Shown here in pieces: positions 36,600 through 44,636 of a DNA stretch of 64,000 nt. The translations under genes and the position numbers were made by a program. Source of the DNA: G963704535 sp963704535 (GTDB lineage Bacteria > Chloroflexota > Chloroflexia > Chloroflexales > Roseiflexaceae). The first letter of the stretch is position 1. The number at the start of each line of letters is the position of its first letter. The notes under the pieces are model-generated. The model was not told where the DNA came from, ran no database searches, and was given only the letters and a program-made list of their open reading frames with translations. The DNA is taken from assembly GCA_963704535.1 (NCBI GenBank), contig OY969916.1, forward strand, positions 4,030,001 through 4,094,000, given 5' to 3'.

Positions 36600-36716
36600 A
36601 CAAGGTTTCGGAAGACGCCATTCGACTTTACAACGTGGGTGGGGAGAGACTGAGGGGGCTGCCCCCTCAAACCCCTTTTTCCCCAGAACTGTAAAGCACC
36701 AAAGAACCTTGTCTTA
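36596..36716 (+). mobile_element. MITE-like element, family 1, copy C
   Basis: 121 bp, best-preserved copy: TTAGACAAGGTTTCGG at the left and AACCTTGTCTTA at the right, central GAGGGGGCTGCCCCCTC hairpin. Same orientation as copy A. It lies between the operon promoter and oppF. Confidence 0.82.
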
Positions 36717-36733
36717 CCCTCAAAGGTAAAGAA

Positions 36734-36781
36734 AATATACCATTAATCGTGTTTACCGTCAAGCTGTATGACACATTGACA
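36734..36781 (-). promoter_or_regulatory. Promoter and operator of opp-pectin operon
   Basis: On the minus strand: TTGACG (36762-36757), 17 bp, TATATT (36739-36734), preceded by GTCAATGTGTCATACAGC directly next to the -35. The motif shares TGTCATACAGCTTGA with the site at 37391-37415, contains TGT-CAT-ACA symmetry and is bounded by GTCAA/TTGAC. Likely bound by the GntR protein encoded at 37593. Confidence 0.65.
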
Positions 36782-36872
36782 ACACGATGATGAGCCTGGG
36801 AGAACAAGATTGCGGGGGGCGGCCCTTCCACACCTCTCCGCCTAAGCTGCGTCACCTGAACGCGGCAGGGTA

Positions 36873-37193
36873 TTAGTGGACGTACCGCTCGTCGAGCAGC
36901 TTTTTGCCGGCCAGCAGGGCAATGTAGTGCTCATAGAGCTTGGCCACTTCCGCGTCGGCCATGGCTCGGTCGCGCACGGCGATCTCCTCCGGCAGCACCA
37001 ACGACCCGGCGGCCTGCCCGGTGAGCTGCCGGCGATCACGCTGGTACATCGCGGCGTAGGTGTCCAGCCACCCGCCGCCCAGGGTTGCCTCCAAGCGCGC
37101 GACATACTGCCCGTAGGCGTCGATCAATTCAGGGTCGCCCAACCGCTTCAACACATCGACGGCCCGCTGGAACGCGTCTCGTTGAAGGTCCAT
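36873..37193 (-). CDS. Hypothetical helical protein
   Basis: 106 aa, all-helical in appearance, no signal peptide or membrane segment. MDLQRDAFQRAVDVLKRLGD starts it; the middle contains YAAMYQRDRRQLTGQAAGSL. AAAGGAG lies upstream of ATG 37193 and an extended -10 (TGGTATAAT, complement of 37365-37373) further up. Lies between the regulator and the opp operon, in the operon direction. Family not recognised. Confidence 0.6.
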   Translation of the reverse strand: MDLQRDAFQRAVDVLKRLGDPELIDAYGQYVARLEATLGGGWLDTYAAMYQRDRRQLTGQAAGSLVLPEEIAVRDRAMADAEVAKLYEHYIALLAGKKLLDERYVH

Positions 37194-37199
37194 GGTCTG

Positions 37200-37352
37200 C
37201 TCCTTTCTATAGTCTTTCAGAAAAAGAACTGGAAAGGGAGGGGCAAGGGGAGGGCGGCCCTCCCCTTAAACTCCACCCCAGCCTGTCGTAAGTGGAATGG
37301 GGATTCTTGAGGGGCGGCCCCCTCAAACTCCCCCTTTTCAGACAGTCTCTTA
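37200..37352. repeat. GC-rich inverted repeats (MITE-core related)
   Basis: GGGGAGGGCGGCCCTCCCC (37248-37266) and a second hairpin with TTGAGGGGCGGCCCCCTCAA and CCCCCTTTTCAGACAG. They lie in the leader of the hypothetical gene at 36873-37193. Confidence 0.6.
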
Positions 37353-37364
37353 AATCTACGGAAA

Positions 37365-37438
37365 TTATACCACTTCTTATCCTGTTCAGTGATCAAGCTG
37401 TATGACATGTTGACGGGGTGTCAGTCATTTACTATAAT
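37365..37438. promoter_or_regulatory. Divergent promoters with GntR operator-like motif
   Basis: Plus strand: TTGACG (37410-37415), 17 bp, TATAAT (37433-37438), a near-consensus promoter for the GntR gene. Minus strand: TATAAT at 37370-37365 with upstream TGG. Between them lies TCAAGCTGTATGACATGTTG, matching the site in front of the opp operon. It overlaps the plus-strand -35, so a bound repressor would block the regulator's own promoter. Confidence 0.65.
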
Positions 37439-37462
37439 GAAGGCTGTCCTTGATGTTCGCAG

Positions 37463-37582
37463 TTAGACAAGGTTGTTTGGGGCTTTACAGTTCTGTGAAA
37501 AGGGGGTTTGAGGGGGCAGCCCCCTCAGTCTCCCGCCACCCACATTGTAAAGTAGAAGGGCGTCTTCTGAAACCTTGTCTTA
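37463..37582 (-). mobile_element. MITE-like element, family 1, copy D
   Basis: 120 bp, TTAGACAAGGTT to AACCTTGTCTTAA, reverse orientation, with central GAGGGGGCAGCCCCCTC. Inserted between the promoter and the start of the GntR gene; its right end abuts the AAGGAAAAGG that serves as ribosome binding site. Confidence 0.82.
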
Positions 37583-37592
37583 AGGAAAAGGT

Positions 37593-38309
37593 ATGCTGAC
37601 AAAATTATCGCGTGAGACCCTGGCTGAGCAAGCTGCCCGGAACCTCATGGCGTTCATCGAGGCCCAAGATCTCAAGCCTGGAGGCGTACTGCCGCCTGAG
37701 ACGAAGCTGGCCGCCGACCTGGGCGTGAGCCGGCCTATCATTCGTGAGGCGCTCAAATCCCTATCCGGCAGAGGGATCATCGAGGTCGTGAGCGGCAAGG
37801 GCGCGATGATAAAGCCGCTCGACAGCCAGCAGCTCCGGCTGTTTTTTCAGCGCGCCATGCGGATCGAGCGCGAGGCGATCATCGATCTGATGGAGCTACG
37901 CAAAGGTATTGAAGTCCAAGGCGTAGCGCTTGCCGCTGTCCGCCGGACGCCCGAAGCATTAGCCCAGTTGGCCGGCATCGTCGCCGAGATGCGCAGCAAC
38001 CTGCATGTGCCGGATACGTATGTCGAGTTAGATGTCGCGTTTCACCGATTGATCGCTTCCATGACCGGCAATATCATGATCTCGCATGTGGTTGGTGGCA
38101 TCCGCGAGGCGCTCAACGATACGCTCCACGAAAGCATGCTGCGCCAGCAGACCACCGAGCAGCTTGAGCGCGTGCAGCTCGGCCACGAGGCGATCCTGGC
38201 CGCCCTGGAGCAGGGTGATGCCGAGGCGGCCGGGCGCGTGATGGCCGCTCACTTCGACGAGGCGGTCAAGTCGCTGCTCGACAGCGCCGCCGGCGATTCT
38301 AACTCCTGA
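37593..38309 (+). CDS. FadR-subfamily GntR transcriptional regulator
   Basis: 238 aa. Winged helix-turn-helix at residues about 10-75 (LPPETKLAADLGVSRPIIRE, ALKSLSGRGIIEVVSGKGAM) and an FCD helical effector domain (DLMELRKGIEVQGVALAA, ELDVAFHRLIASMTGN, LGHEAILAALEQGDAEAAGR) with the metal-binding Asp and His positions. FCD regulators often sense uronates or their breakdown products, fitting the pectin locus. Matching operator-like motifs lie at its own promoter and at that of the opp operon. Confidence 0.85.
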   Translation: MLTKLSRETLAEQAARNLMAFIEAQDLKPGGVLPPETKLAADLGVSRPIIREALKSLSGRGIIEVVSGKGAMIKPLDSQQLRLFFQRAMRIEREAIIDLMELRKGIEVQGVALAAVRRTPEALAQLAGIVAEMRSNLHVPDTYVELDVAFHRLIASMTGNIMISHVVGGIREALNDTLHESMLRQQTTEQLERVQLGHEAILAALEQGDAEAAGRVMAAHFDEAVKSLLDSAAGDSNS

Positions 38310-38330
38310 GACGACCAGCCTTTAAGACAC

Positions 38331-38430
38331 TGCTTGAAAAGGGGGAGTTTGAGGGGGCCGCCCCTCAAGAATCCCCTTTCCACCACGGATCGTAGGCGAC
38401 AATGCCCTTTTCAAACAGCTTCTAAGACAA
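38331..38430. repeat. Inverted-repeat element related to family 1 MITE
   Basis: Arms GCTTGAAAAGGGGGAGTTTG and CCCTTTTCAAACAGC, ends TTAAGACACTG and CTAAGACAAGG, around GAGGGGGCCGCCCCTC. A divergent or deleted family member following the GntR gene. Confidence 0.55.
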
Positions 38431-38468
38431 GGTCAGTTGTCAGTTGCGCCGCAACTGACAACCGACAA

Positions 38469-38711
38469 TCACCGCAGATTCACCAGCAGAATGCCAACCA
38501 GCACGCACAGCGCGCCCCCCGCAAAGCGCCCATCCACCGGATCGCCCAGCAACAGCACCCCGAAGCCCACCCCGAACAACGGCGTGAGAAACGAGAAGAC
38601 CGAGAGCCGCGAGGCCAGGTAGCGTCGCAACATCCAGAACCAGGCGAGAAAGCTGGCGAACACGACGATCACCGATTGGAAGGCCAAACTCAGCCACGCG
38701 ATACCTGTCAT
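38469..38711 (-). pseudogene. C-terminal fragment of EamA/DMT-type permease
   Basis: 80 aa: MTGIAWLSLAFQSVIVVFAS, RYLASRLSVFSFLTPLFGVG and LLLGDPVDGRFAGGALCVLV match the last four helices of DMT (EamA) transporters. The remaining ~220 residues are absent: 8 bp upstream lies the stop of the VOC gene. Remnant of a deletion; probably non-functional. Confidence 0.7.
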
Positions 38712-38718
38712 CGCGCTC

Positions 38719-39141
38719 TCATCTGACTTGGAAGAACTCGATGATTTCCCCACTCGGGCCGGCGAAAAAGGCAATCGTCGCCTTGAAGGCGCCCCGCTCC
38801 ATGTCTTTCGGCTCAACCGTAATCTGGTAGCCGGCCTGGCGCACATGCTCGATCGCCCGGCGCGTGTCGGTGGTGGCCAGCGCCACATGCATAAACGGGC
38901 TGGGCGCAACTGGGCCTTCGCCGACGGCGGCGGCAGGCAGGGGCGCAAACAGCTCGATGTGGCTGCCGTCGCCCATGTCGAGCAGCGCGATATGGCGTTC
39001 GGGTGTTCCCAGCTCGGCGACGACAGGCATTCCCAAAACATCACGATACAACCGCAGCGATGCCTCCCAATCGCGGGCCTGAACCGCAATATGATGCGCG
39101 CCGCAGCCGGGGATCTGGGTGTTTGTGGTGCCGATCGGCAT
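38719..39141 (-). CDS. VOC (glyoxalase/bleomycin resistance) family protein
   Basis: 140 aa. Two beta-alpha-beta-beta-beta halves: GCGAHHIAVQARDWEASLRL with His ligand, HIALLDMGDGSHIELFAPL with Glu, PFMHVALATTDTRRAIEHVR with His, and FFAGPSGEIIEFFQVR with Glu. A metal-dependent lyase, isomerase or dioxygenase; substrate unknown. Starts right after a family 2 MITE-like repeat and is followed by a transporter remnant. Confidence 0.8.
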   Translation of the reverse strand: MPIGTTNTQIPGCGAHHIAVQARDWEASLRLYRDVLGMPVVAELGTPERHIALLDMGDGSHIELFAPLPAAAVGEGPVAPSPFMHVALATTDTRRAIEHVRQAGYQITVEPKDMERGAFKATIAFFAGPSGEIIEFFQVR

Positions 39142-39156
39142 AGCGACTCCTTAGTT

Positions 39157-39308
39157 AGTGCAGTCCCAAAGAGCTGTTCGGCTACGGAACACGAATGCTA
39201 CGGATGGAGCGGATGTCCACGGATGGCTTCTTTTTCCCGATCCGTCAACATCAGTTCGATCCGTCTGATCCGTGTTCTATTCCCTACGTTTCGCTTGAAA
39301 CAGCATTA
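39157..39308 (-). mobile_element. MITE-like element, family 2, copy B
   Basis: Reverse-complement match of 997-1149, about 150 bp, beginning AGTGCAGTCCCAAAGAGCTG and ending TTTCGCTTGAAACAGCATTA. Contains GGATGTCCACGGATGG and TTCGATCCGTCTGATCCGTG. Fills the gap between the VOC and XdhC genes. Confidence 0.6.
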
Positions 39309-39320
39309 GGCTGTGCTAGC

Positions 39321-40334
39321 TTACTCGACCGCCAGCGGCGCCTGACCAGCCATGGCATATCGTTCGGGTTCTTTGCGAAACGTCGTCTTGCAGCCGGGGC
39401 AGCAAAAGTAGTACATCCGACCCTGATATTCGTAAGTGTGTTTCGCCCCGGCGATCGTCACACTCATCCCGCAGATCGGGTCGATCGCGGCGGCCGGCGC
39501 GGGCTCGGCCTCCAATGGGATGGCCTGCGGGGGCGCCGGCTGCCAGGCTATATCGGCGTTGTTGCGGCGGCGCTGCACGATCTCGGCCATGATGCTCAAC
39601 GCGATCTCATCCCCGCGCCGCGCCTGAATGTCCAGCCCGGCAGGCGAGCTGAAGCGCTGTAGCTGCTCGGCCGTGAGCCCCTGCTGGATCAGGTACTCGC
39701 GCACGGCGGCGGCGCGCTTGCGGCTGGCCACCAGGCCGATATACGGCGCGCTGGTCTGGAGCGCCTGCTCAAGCGCCAGTTCATCGTACTGGCCATGGGT
39801 GGCGACCACGATCGAGGTCAGCGGCGTGACCTGGCCGGAGATCGCGGTCAGGTCGGTCAGCAGCTCGTCAGCGTAGGGCGGCCGCTCGCCCATGTACCCA
39901 GGATCGACTACGATCGTGCGGTAGCTCATCGCTTTCCCCAGCTCGGCCAGGGCGCGGGCCACCGGCAGATTGCCAATCACAATCAAGCGCGGCTGCGGCT
40001 GCTGCGGCTCGATATAGATCTCAAGCGTCCCGCCGCTGAAACAGGTCATGGACACATCGCTCAACCCCTCGCGCGGCGGCTGCTCGTGCGGGTTGGGCGA
40101 GAGCCGGACGAAGCGGCTCTCGTCGGAGCGCAGCGCCTTGAGCGCCTCGCGGATCACGGTCGGCTGGGCGCAGCTCCCGCCGATCCAGCCGTGCATCGTC
40201 CCATCGGGGGTGATGATCGCCTTATCGCCCGGCTTGCCGGAGGACGGCTTCTCGGCCCGCACCACGATCGCCGTCGCGAACGGGAGGCCCTGGCGATGCA
40301 GCTCGTGGGCTTTTGCAAAGAACTCGTCGTACAT
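39321..40334 (-). CDS. XdhC/CoxF-type maturation factor fused to YHS domain
   Basis: 337 aa. The N-terminal XdhC/CoxI region (FATAIVVRAEKPSSGKPGDK, MHGWIGGSCAQP) and Rossmann domain (RLIVIGNLPVARALAELGKA, YIGLVASRKRAAAVREYL) are followed by a C-terminal YHS domain, residues about 283-325: DPICGMSVTIAG ... YYFCCPGCKTTFRKEPERYA. XdhC-family proteins insert or sulfurate the molybdenum cofactor of hydroxylases. YHS domains are metal-binding modules found in copper-transport proteins; CoxL needs a Cu-S-Mo centre, so metal delivery is a reasonable inference. Last gene after coxL. Confidence 0.8.
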   Translation of the reverse strand: MYDEFFAKAHELHRQGLPFATAIVVRAEKPSSGKPGDKAIITPDGTMHGWIGGSCAQPTVIREALKALRSDESRFVRLSPNPHEQPPREGLSDVSMTCFSGGTLEIYIEPQQPQPRLIVIGNLPVARALAELGKAMSYRTIVVDPGYMGERPPYADELLTDLTAISGQVTPLTSIVVATHGQYDELALEQALQTSAPYIGLVASRKRAAAVREYLIQQGLTAEQLQRFSSPAGLDIQARRGDEIALSIMAEIVQRRRNNADIAWQPAPPQAIPLEAEPAPAAAIDPICGMSVTIAGAKHTYEYQGRMYYFCCPGCKTTFRKEPERYAMAGQAPLAVE

Positions 40335-40443
40335 AACTCACCTTCGGTAGAACAAAGAACAGAGAACTAAGAACAAACGACGCAGTTTACAATGTGCTGC
40401 TTCGCGACATTCCCCTTTGTTCTCTGTTCTTTGTTCTTTATTC
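40335..40443. repeat. AAGAACA-type heptamer repeats
   Basis: AGAACAA-type words on the left and their complement TTGTTCT on the right of the gap between coxL and the XdhC-YHS gene; the two sides can pair. No gene. Confidence 0.7.
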
Positions 40444-42934
40444 TTAGTCGGTCACACCGTGCTCACGCAGCAGTTTCCATACCTTGAGCGGCGTGATCGG
40501 GATGTCGATGTGGCGCACGCCCAGGTGCCACAGCGCATCCACGACGGCGTTGGCGATCGCCGGCGGCGCCCCGACGGTGGGCGACTCGCCCACGCCCTTG
40601 GCGCCGATCGGGTGGTGCGGCGAGGGCGTGATCGTCTTGCCTACCTCCCACTTGGGCGTCTCGACCGCCGTGGGCAGCAGATAATCGGCGAAGGTGCCGG
40701 TCAGGTTGGTGCCGTTCTCGTCGTAGACGATCTCCTCGAACAGCGCCGGCGCCAGCCCCATCGTTAGCCCGCCATGGATCTGGCCCTCGACCACCATCGG
40801 GTTGATGATGTTGCCGCAGTCGTCGACCGCCACGAAGCGCCGGATCTTGACCTCGCCGGTGCCATTGTCGATGTCCACCACGCAGATGTACGAGCCGAAT
40901 GGGAAGGTCAGGTTGGGCGGGTCGTAGTAGTCGGTCGCCTCCAGCCCGGCCTCCATGCCCTGCGGGTGGTTGGTGTAGGCCGCGAAGGCGATCTCCTGGA
41001 TGGTCTTGGCCTGCTCCGGCGAGCCTTTCACCTGCCAGCGGTCCACGTGCCACTCCAGGTCGTCCTCGCCGACCTCTAGCAGGTGCGCCGCGATCTTGCG
41101 GGCTTTGGCCTTGATCTTGCGGGCCGCCATCACCGCCGCCGCGCCGGCCGTGGGCGTCGAGCGGCTGGCGTAGGTGCCCAGGCCGTAGGGCGCGGTATCG
41201 GTGTCGCCCTCCTCGACATCCACATCGGCGGCCGGCAGCCCAAGCTCCTCGGCGATGATCTGGGCGTAGGTGGTCTCGTGGCCCTGGCCCTGCGACTTGG
41301 TGCCGAAGCGCGCGATCGCCTTGCCGGTCGGGTGGATGCGGATCTCGGCCGAGTCGAACATCTTGATGCCCAGGATGTCGTAATCGCTGCGAGGGGCCGG
41401 CGCCGACGACCTCGGTGAACGAGGCGATGCCGATGCCCATCAACTCGCCCCGCGCGCGCTTCTCGGCCTGCTCCTGGCGCAGCGCCCGGTAGTCGATCAT
41501 CTCCATCGCCAGCTTGAGCGCGGCCGGGTAGTTGCCGCTGTCGTACTCCCAGCCGGTCGGCGACTTGTAGGGGAACTGCTCCGGCGTGATGAAGTTCTTC
41601 AGGCGGAAGTCGGCCGGATCTTCGCCAAGCTCGTGGGCCATGATGTCGGCCATGCGCTCGATCATATGCACCGCCTCGGTCACGCGGAACGAGCAGCGGT
41701 AGGCCACACCGCCGGGCGGCTTGGTGGTGTAGACGCCGTCGACGGTGATGTGGGCCGCTTTCATGTCGTACGAGCCGGTCGCGATGCTGTACAGGCCGGC
41801 GGGGAACTTCGACGGGTTGGCGGCCGCGTCGGCGGCGCCATTATCGGCCACCGTGTCGCACCCGCAGCCCGGTGATGTGGCCGCCCTGGTCGGCGGCCAT
41901 CTCGGCGGTGATATGGTAGTCGCGGGCAAACGAGTCGGCCATGCAGGTTCTCGCTGCGGTCCTCGATCCACTTGACCGGCTTCCCGGTGACAATGCTGGC
42001 GACCGCGCAGCAGACGTAGCCGGGGTAGACCGGCACCTTGCCGCCGAAGCCGCCGCCGATATCGGGCGAGATAATCTGGATCTTCTGCTCCGGGATGCCG
42101 CTGACCAGCGCGAAGACGGTGCGGTGGGCGTGCGGCGCCTGCGAGGTCATATAGATCCGCAGCTTGCCGGTGATCTTGCTGTAGTCGGCCACCATTCCGC
42201 AGGTCTCGATCGACGCCACGTGGATGCGCGGGATGTACATGTACTGCTTGACCACCTTGGCCGCCTGGTCGAACACCTGATCGGTCTGCTCCTTGTTGCC
42301 GGCCTCCCAGTGCCACGATATGATTGGTCTTCTCGGCCTTGTCGTCGCGAACGATCACCTCATCTTTGAGCGCCTCGAACGGATCGATCACCGGCGGCAG
42401 CGGCTCATAGTCGACGACGATATGCTCCAGCGCGTCGGCCGCGATATAGCGCTCGGTCGCGACGACGACGCAGACCTCCTGCGCGTAGTAGACCACCTTC
42501 TCGATCGGCAGCACCATCTGGGTGTCGGACATGAGCGTCGGCATCCAGTGCAGGTTGCCGGCCTTTTTCAGATCCTCACCCGTGATCACCGCCAGCACGC
42601 CGGGGATCTTCAGCGCGGCGCTGGCGTCGATCGAGCGGATCTTGGCGTGGGCGTAGGGGCTGCGCACGATATCCATATACAGCATACCCGGCAGCTTGAC
42701 ATCGTCGACGTAGTTGCCCTTGCCCTGGATAAAGCGCGGGTCCTCCTTGCGCTTCATGCGGTGGCCCATGCCGCAGACGTTAGCCGGGGTGGTGATGCGC
42801 GCCTCGTAGGTCGTCTCGACCTGGGCCGAGCTTCCCGCCGGCTTCGGCGTATGGAACTCGGTGCGGTCGGCCAGATGGTGTGTCCGATCCCGCAACTCGT
42901 CGAGCTGGTCCAGCGGATCGTCGTGGCTGGTCAT
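40444..42934 (-). CDS. coxL: Form I aerobic CO dehydrogenase large subunit (four frameshifts)
   Basis: Reconstructed 828 aa molybdenum subunit, oxidising CO to CO2 at a Cu-S-Mo centre. The form I active-site loop AYRCSFR is at 41684-41704, followed by VTEAVHMIERMADIMA. Other marks: GMGHRMKRKEDPRFIQGKGN, ISPDIGGGFGGKVPVYPGYV, QGQGHETTYAQIIAEELGLP, and GAKGVGESPTVGAPPAIANA with the catalytic Glu. Single extra bases near 42317, 41941, 41856 and 41390 break the frame; removing four bases gives exactly 829 codons. ATG 42934 overlaps the coxS stop (ATGA). The cysteine motif separates it from xanthine-dehydrogenase-like form II proteins. Confidence 0.9.
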
Positions 42935-43425
42935 GCTGTCACCTCTTCCTGCTGCGCGCGCAGCTTCTCGGCGGCGTACTGAATCGCCTCGACGATCTTG
43001 ACGTAGCCGGTGCAGCGGCACAGATTGCCGGAGATGCCCCAGCGGATCTCCTCCTCGGTCGGGTTGGGATTCTTCGCCAGCAGCTCCTTGGCGGCCATAA
43101 TCATGCCGGGGGTGCAGAAGCCGCATTGCAGGCCATGCTGCTCCCAAAAGCCCTCTTGCAGCGGGTGCAACTGGCCGTCGGCGGCCACGCCCTCGATCGT
43201 CTCGACCGCGTGGCCATCGGCCTGGACGGCAAACATTGTGCAGCTCTTGATCGCGCGGCCGTCCAGCAGCACCGTGCAGGCGCCACAGTTCGTGGTGTCG
43301 CAGCCGATATGCGTGCCGGTCATATTCAAATTCTCGCGAATATAATGGACGAGCAGCAGCCGGCTCTCGACCGTGGCACTGTGCGGCTCGCCGTTGACGG
43401 TGACAGTGATAGAGTGTGTGCTCAT
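42931..43425 (-). CDS. coxS: CO dehydrogenase small [2Fe-2S] subunit
   Basis: 164 aa. N-terminal plant-type [2Fe-2S] site IGCDTTNCGACTVLLDGRAIKSC and C-terminal site CGFCTPGMIMAAKELL with CRCTGYVKIVEAIQYAA. It passes electrons from the CoxL Mo-Cu centre to the CoxM FAD. GAGG lies upstream of ATG 43425. Between coxM and coxL, order M-S-L as in known cox operons. Confidence 0.93.
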   Translation of the reverse strand: MSTHSITVTVNGEPHSATVESRLLLVHYIRENLNMTGTHIGCDTTNCGACTVLLDGRAIKSCTMFAVQADGHAVETIEGVAADGQLHPLQEGFWEQHGLQCGFCTPGMIMAAKELLAKNPNPTEEEIRWGISGNLCRCTGYVKIVEAIQYAAEKLRAQQEEVTA

Positions 43426-43585
43426 AGTACGTTCCTCAACTTAATGACAAGATGACAAGATGACAAGATGACAAGATGGCCTGATTTCGAGCACTCGTCG
43501 TCTTATTCCCTCAATTTAGCGACAAGATGACCTGATGACCCGATGACCTGATTTCGAGTGATCATCGTGTCACCCCCTCATCTTG
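43426..43585. repeat. GACAAGAT octamer repeats between coxM and coxS
   Basis: Several runs of GACAAGAT and GACCTGAT octamers; a duplicated GATTTCGAG word is included. The coxM stop lies in the first such repeat. Confidence 0.7.
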
Positions 43586-44455
43586 TCATCTTATCATCTC
43601 TACACGCCCAGCGGCCTTACGAAGCGCGCGCTTGGTCAGCACGCGGGTCAGATCGCGCTTGTACTCGACGGTGCCGCGCAGGTCGGCGGAGGGATCGCAC
43701 TCGGCGGCGGCGGCGCGACCGGCGGCCTCCAGCACCTCCTCGCTCAATGTCTGGCCGATCACGGCTTGTTCCGCGTTCAGCGCCCGCATCGGCACCGAGT
43801 TGACGTTGGTCAGGGCGATCCGCGCGGCGGTGCAGGTCATCCCACTCATGGTCAACTGGACCGCCACGGCCGACACGGCGTAGTCGCCGACTTTGCGCTC
43901 GATCTTGAGATACGCGCCGCCGGAGTGCGGCTGGGGCCTGGGAATCTGGATCTCGACCAGCAGCTCGTCCGGCCGCAGCGAGGTCTCGAACAGGCCGACG
44001 AACAGATCGTCGATCGGGATGATGCGCGTGCCGCCCTTGCCGCGGGCCACCACCTGCGCGCCATAGGCCAGCATCACCGCCGGGTGATCATTGGCCGGGT
44101 CGGCGTGGGCGATATTGCCGCCCACGGTCGCGCGGTTGCGCACCAGTGGGTCGGCGATCACCCGCGCGGCGTCGGCCAGGAGCGAGTAGGCGCGAACGAC
44201 CGCCAACTCCTCCAGCATCATCTCGCGGGTCAGCGCGCCGATCGCGAGGTGGCCATTCTCCTCACGTACGTACTCCAGGTCGGTCAGTTTATTGATGTCG
44301 ATCAGCAGGGTTGGGGAGGCCAGGCGGAAGCGCATGGCCGGGATGAGGCTCTGGCCGCCGGCCAGGATCTTGGCGTCGTCGCCATGCTCGGCGAGCAGCG
44401 CGACGGTCTCCTCAACGCTTTGTGGCGCGAGGTAGTCGAAGGCTCCTGGTATCAT
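43586..44455 (-). CDS. coxM: CO dehydrogenase medium FAD subunit
   Basis: 289 aa. FAD-binding ILAGGQSLIPAMRFRLA and NRATVGGNIAHADPANDHPA motifs, and the C-terminal domain VSAVAVQLTMSGMTCTAARI. It receives electrons from CoxS and hands them to the quinone pool. First gene of coxMSL; paired palindromes at 44523-44573 lie 68-118 bp upstream of ATG 44455. Confidence 0.92.
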   Translation of the reverse strand: MIPGAFDYLAPQSVEETVALLAEHGDDAKILAGGQSLIPAMRFRLASPTLLIDINKLTDLEYVREENGHLAIGALTREMMLEELAVVRAYSLLADAARVIADPLVRNRATVGGNIAHADPANDHPAVMLAYGAQVVARGKGGTRIIPIDDLFVGLFETSLRPDELLVEIQIPRPQPHSGGAYLKIERKVGDYAVSAVAVQLTMSGMTCTAARIALTNVNSVPMRALNAEQAVIGQTLSEEVLEAAGRAAAAECDPSADLRGTVEYKRDLTRVLTKRALRKAAGRVEMIR

Positions 44456-44522
44456 CGCCGTGTGTCCTTTGTGCTAAGAGGGCGTTTGGAAGCCACAAAT
44501 GAATTTGTAGCCTGACACCGCA

Positions 44523-44611
44523 AACACGTTAAAACGTGTTCGATAGGAACTCTATAACGTGTTTTAACACGTTTGCTGTTTTAGGCATCGAATTCATTCG
44601 ATGATCGAATG
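44523..44611. promoter_or_regulatory. Three palindromes upstream of coxM
   Basis: AACACGTTAAAACGTGTT (44523-44540) and AACGTGTTTTAACACGTT (44556-44573) are perfect palindromes with 8-bp arms, centres 33 bp apart (about three helical turns). CATTCGATGATCGAATG (44595-44611) is a third, unrelated palindrome. They lie between the insertion element and coxM and look like operator sites; the protein that binds is unknown. Confidence 0.65.
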
Positions 44612-44636
44612 TGCGTCGGTAGTCGCTCCTTTCTAA

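Larger units (their letters stand above)
36293..36872. other. Upstream region of the opp-pectin operon
   Basis: Holds, from left to right, a short plus-strand frame with its own TATAAT (36412-36417) and AAGGAGG, a family 1 MITE (36596-36716), and a minus-strand promoter with operator-like motif (36734-36781). A CAAAACCTTGTCTCTA word at 36376-36391 resembles a solo MITE end. Confidence 0.6.

Noticed and set aside
40463..43147. A single 894-aa minus-strand protein over the cox region
   Set aside because: A composite of coxL fragments and out-of-frame stretches; the true coxL switches frame four times because of single-base insertions.
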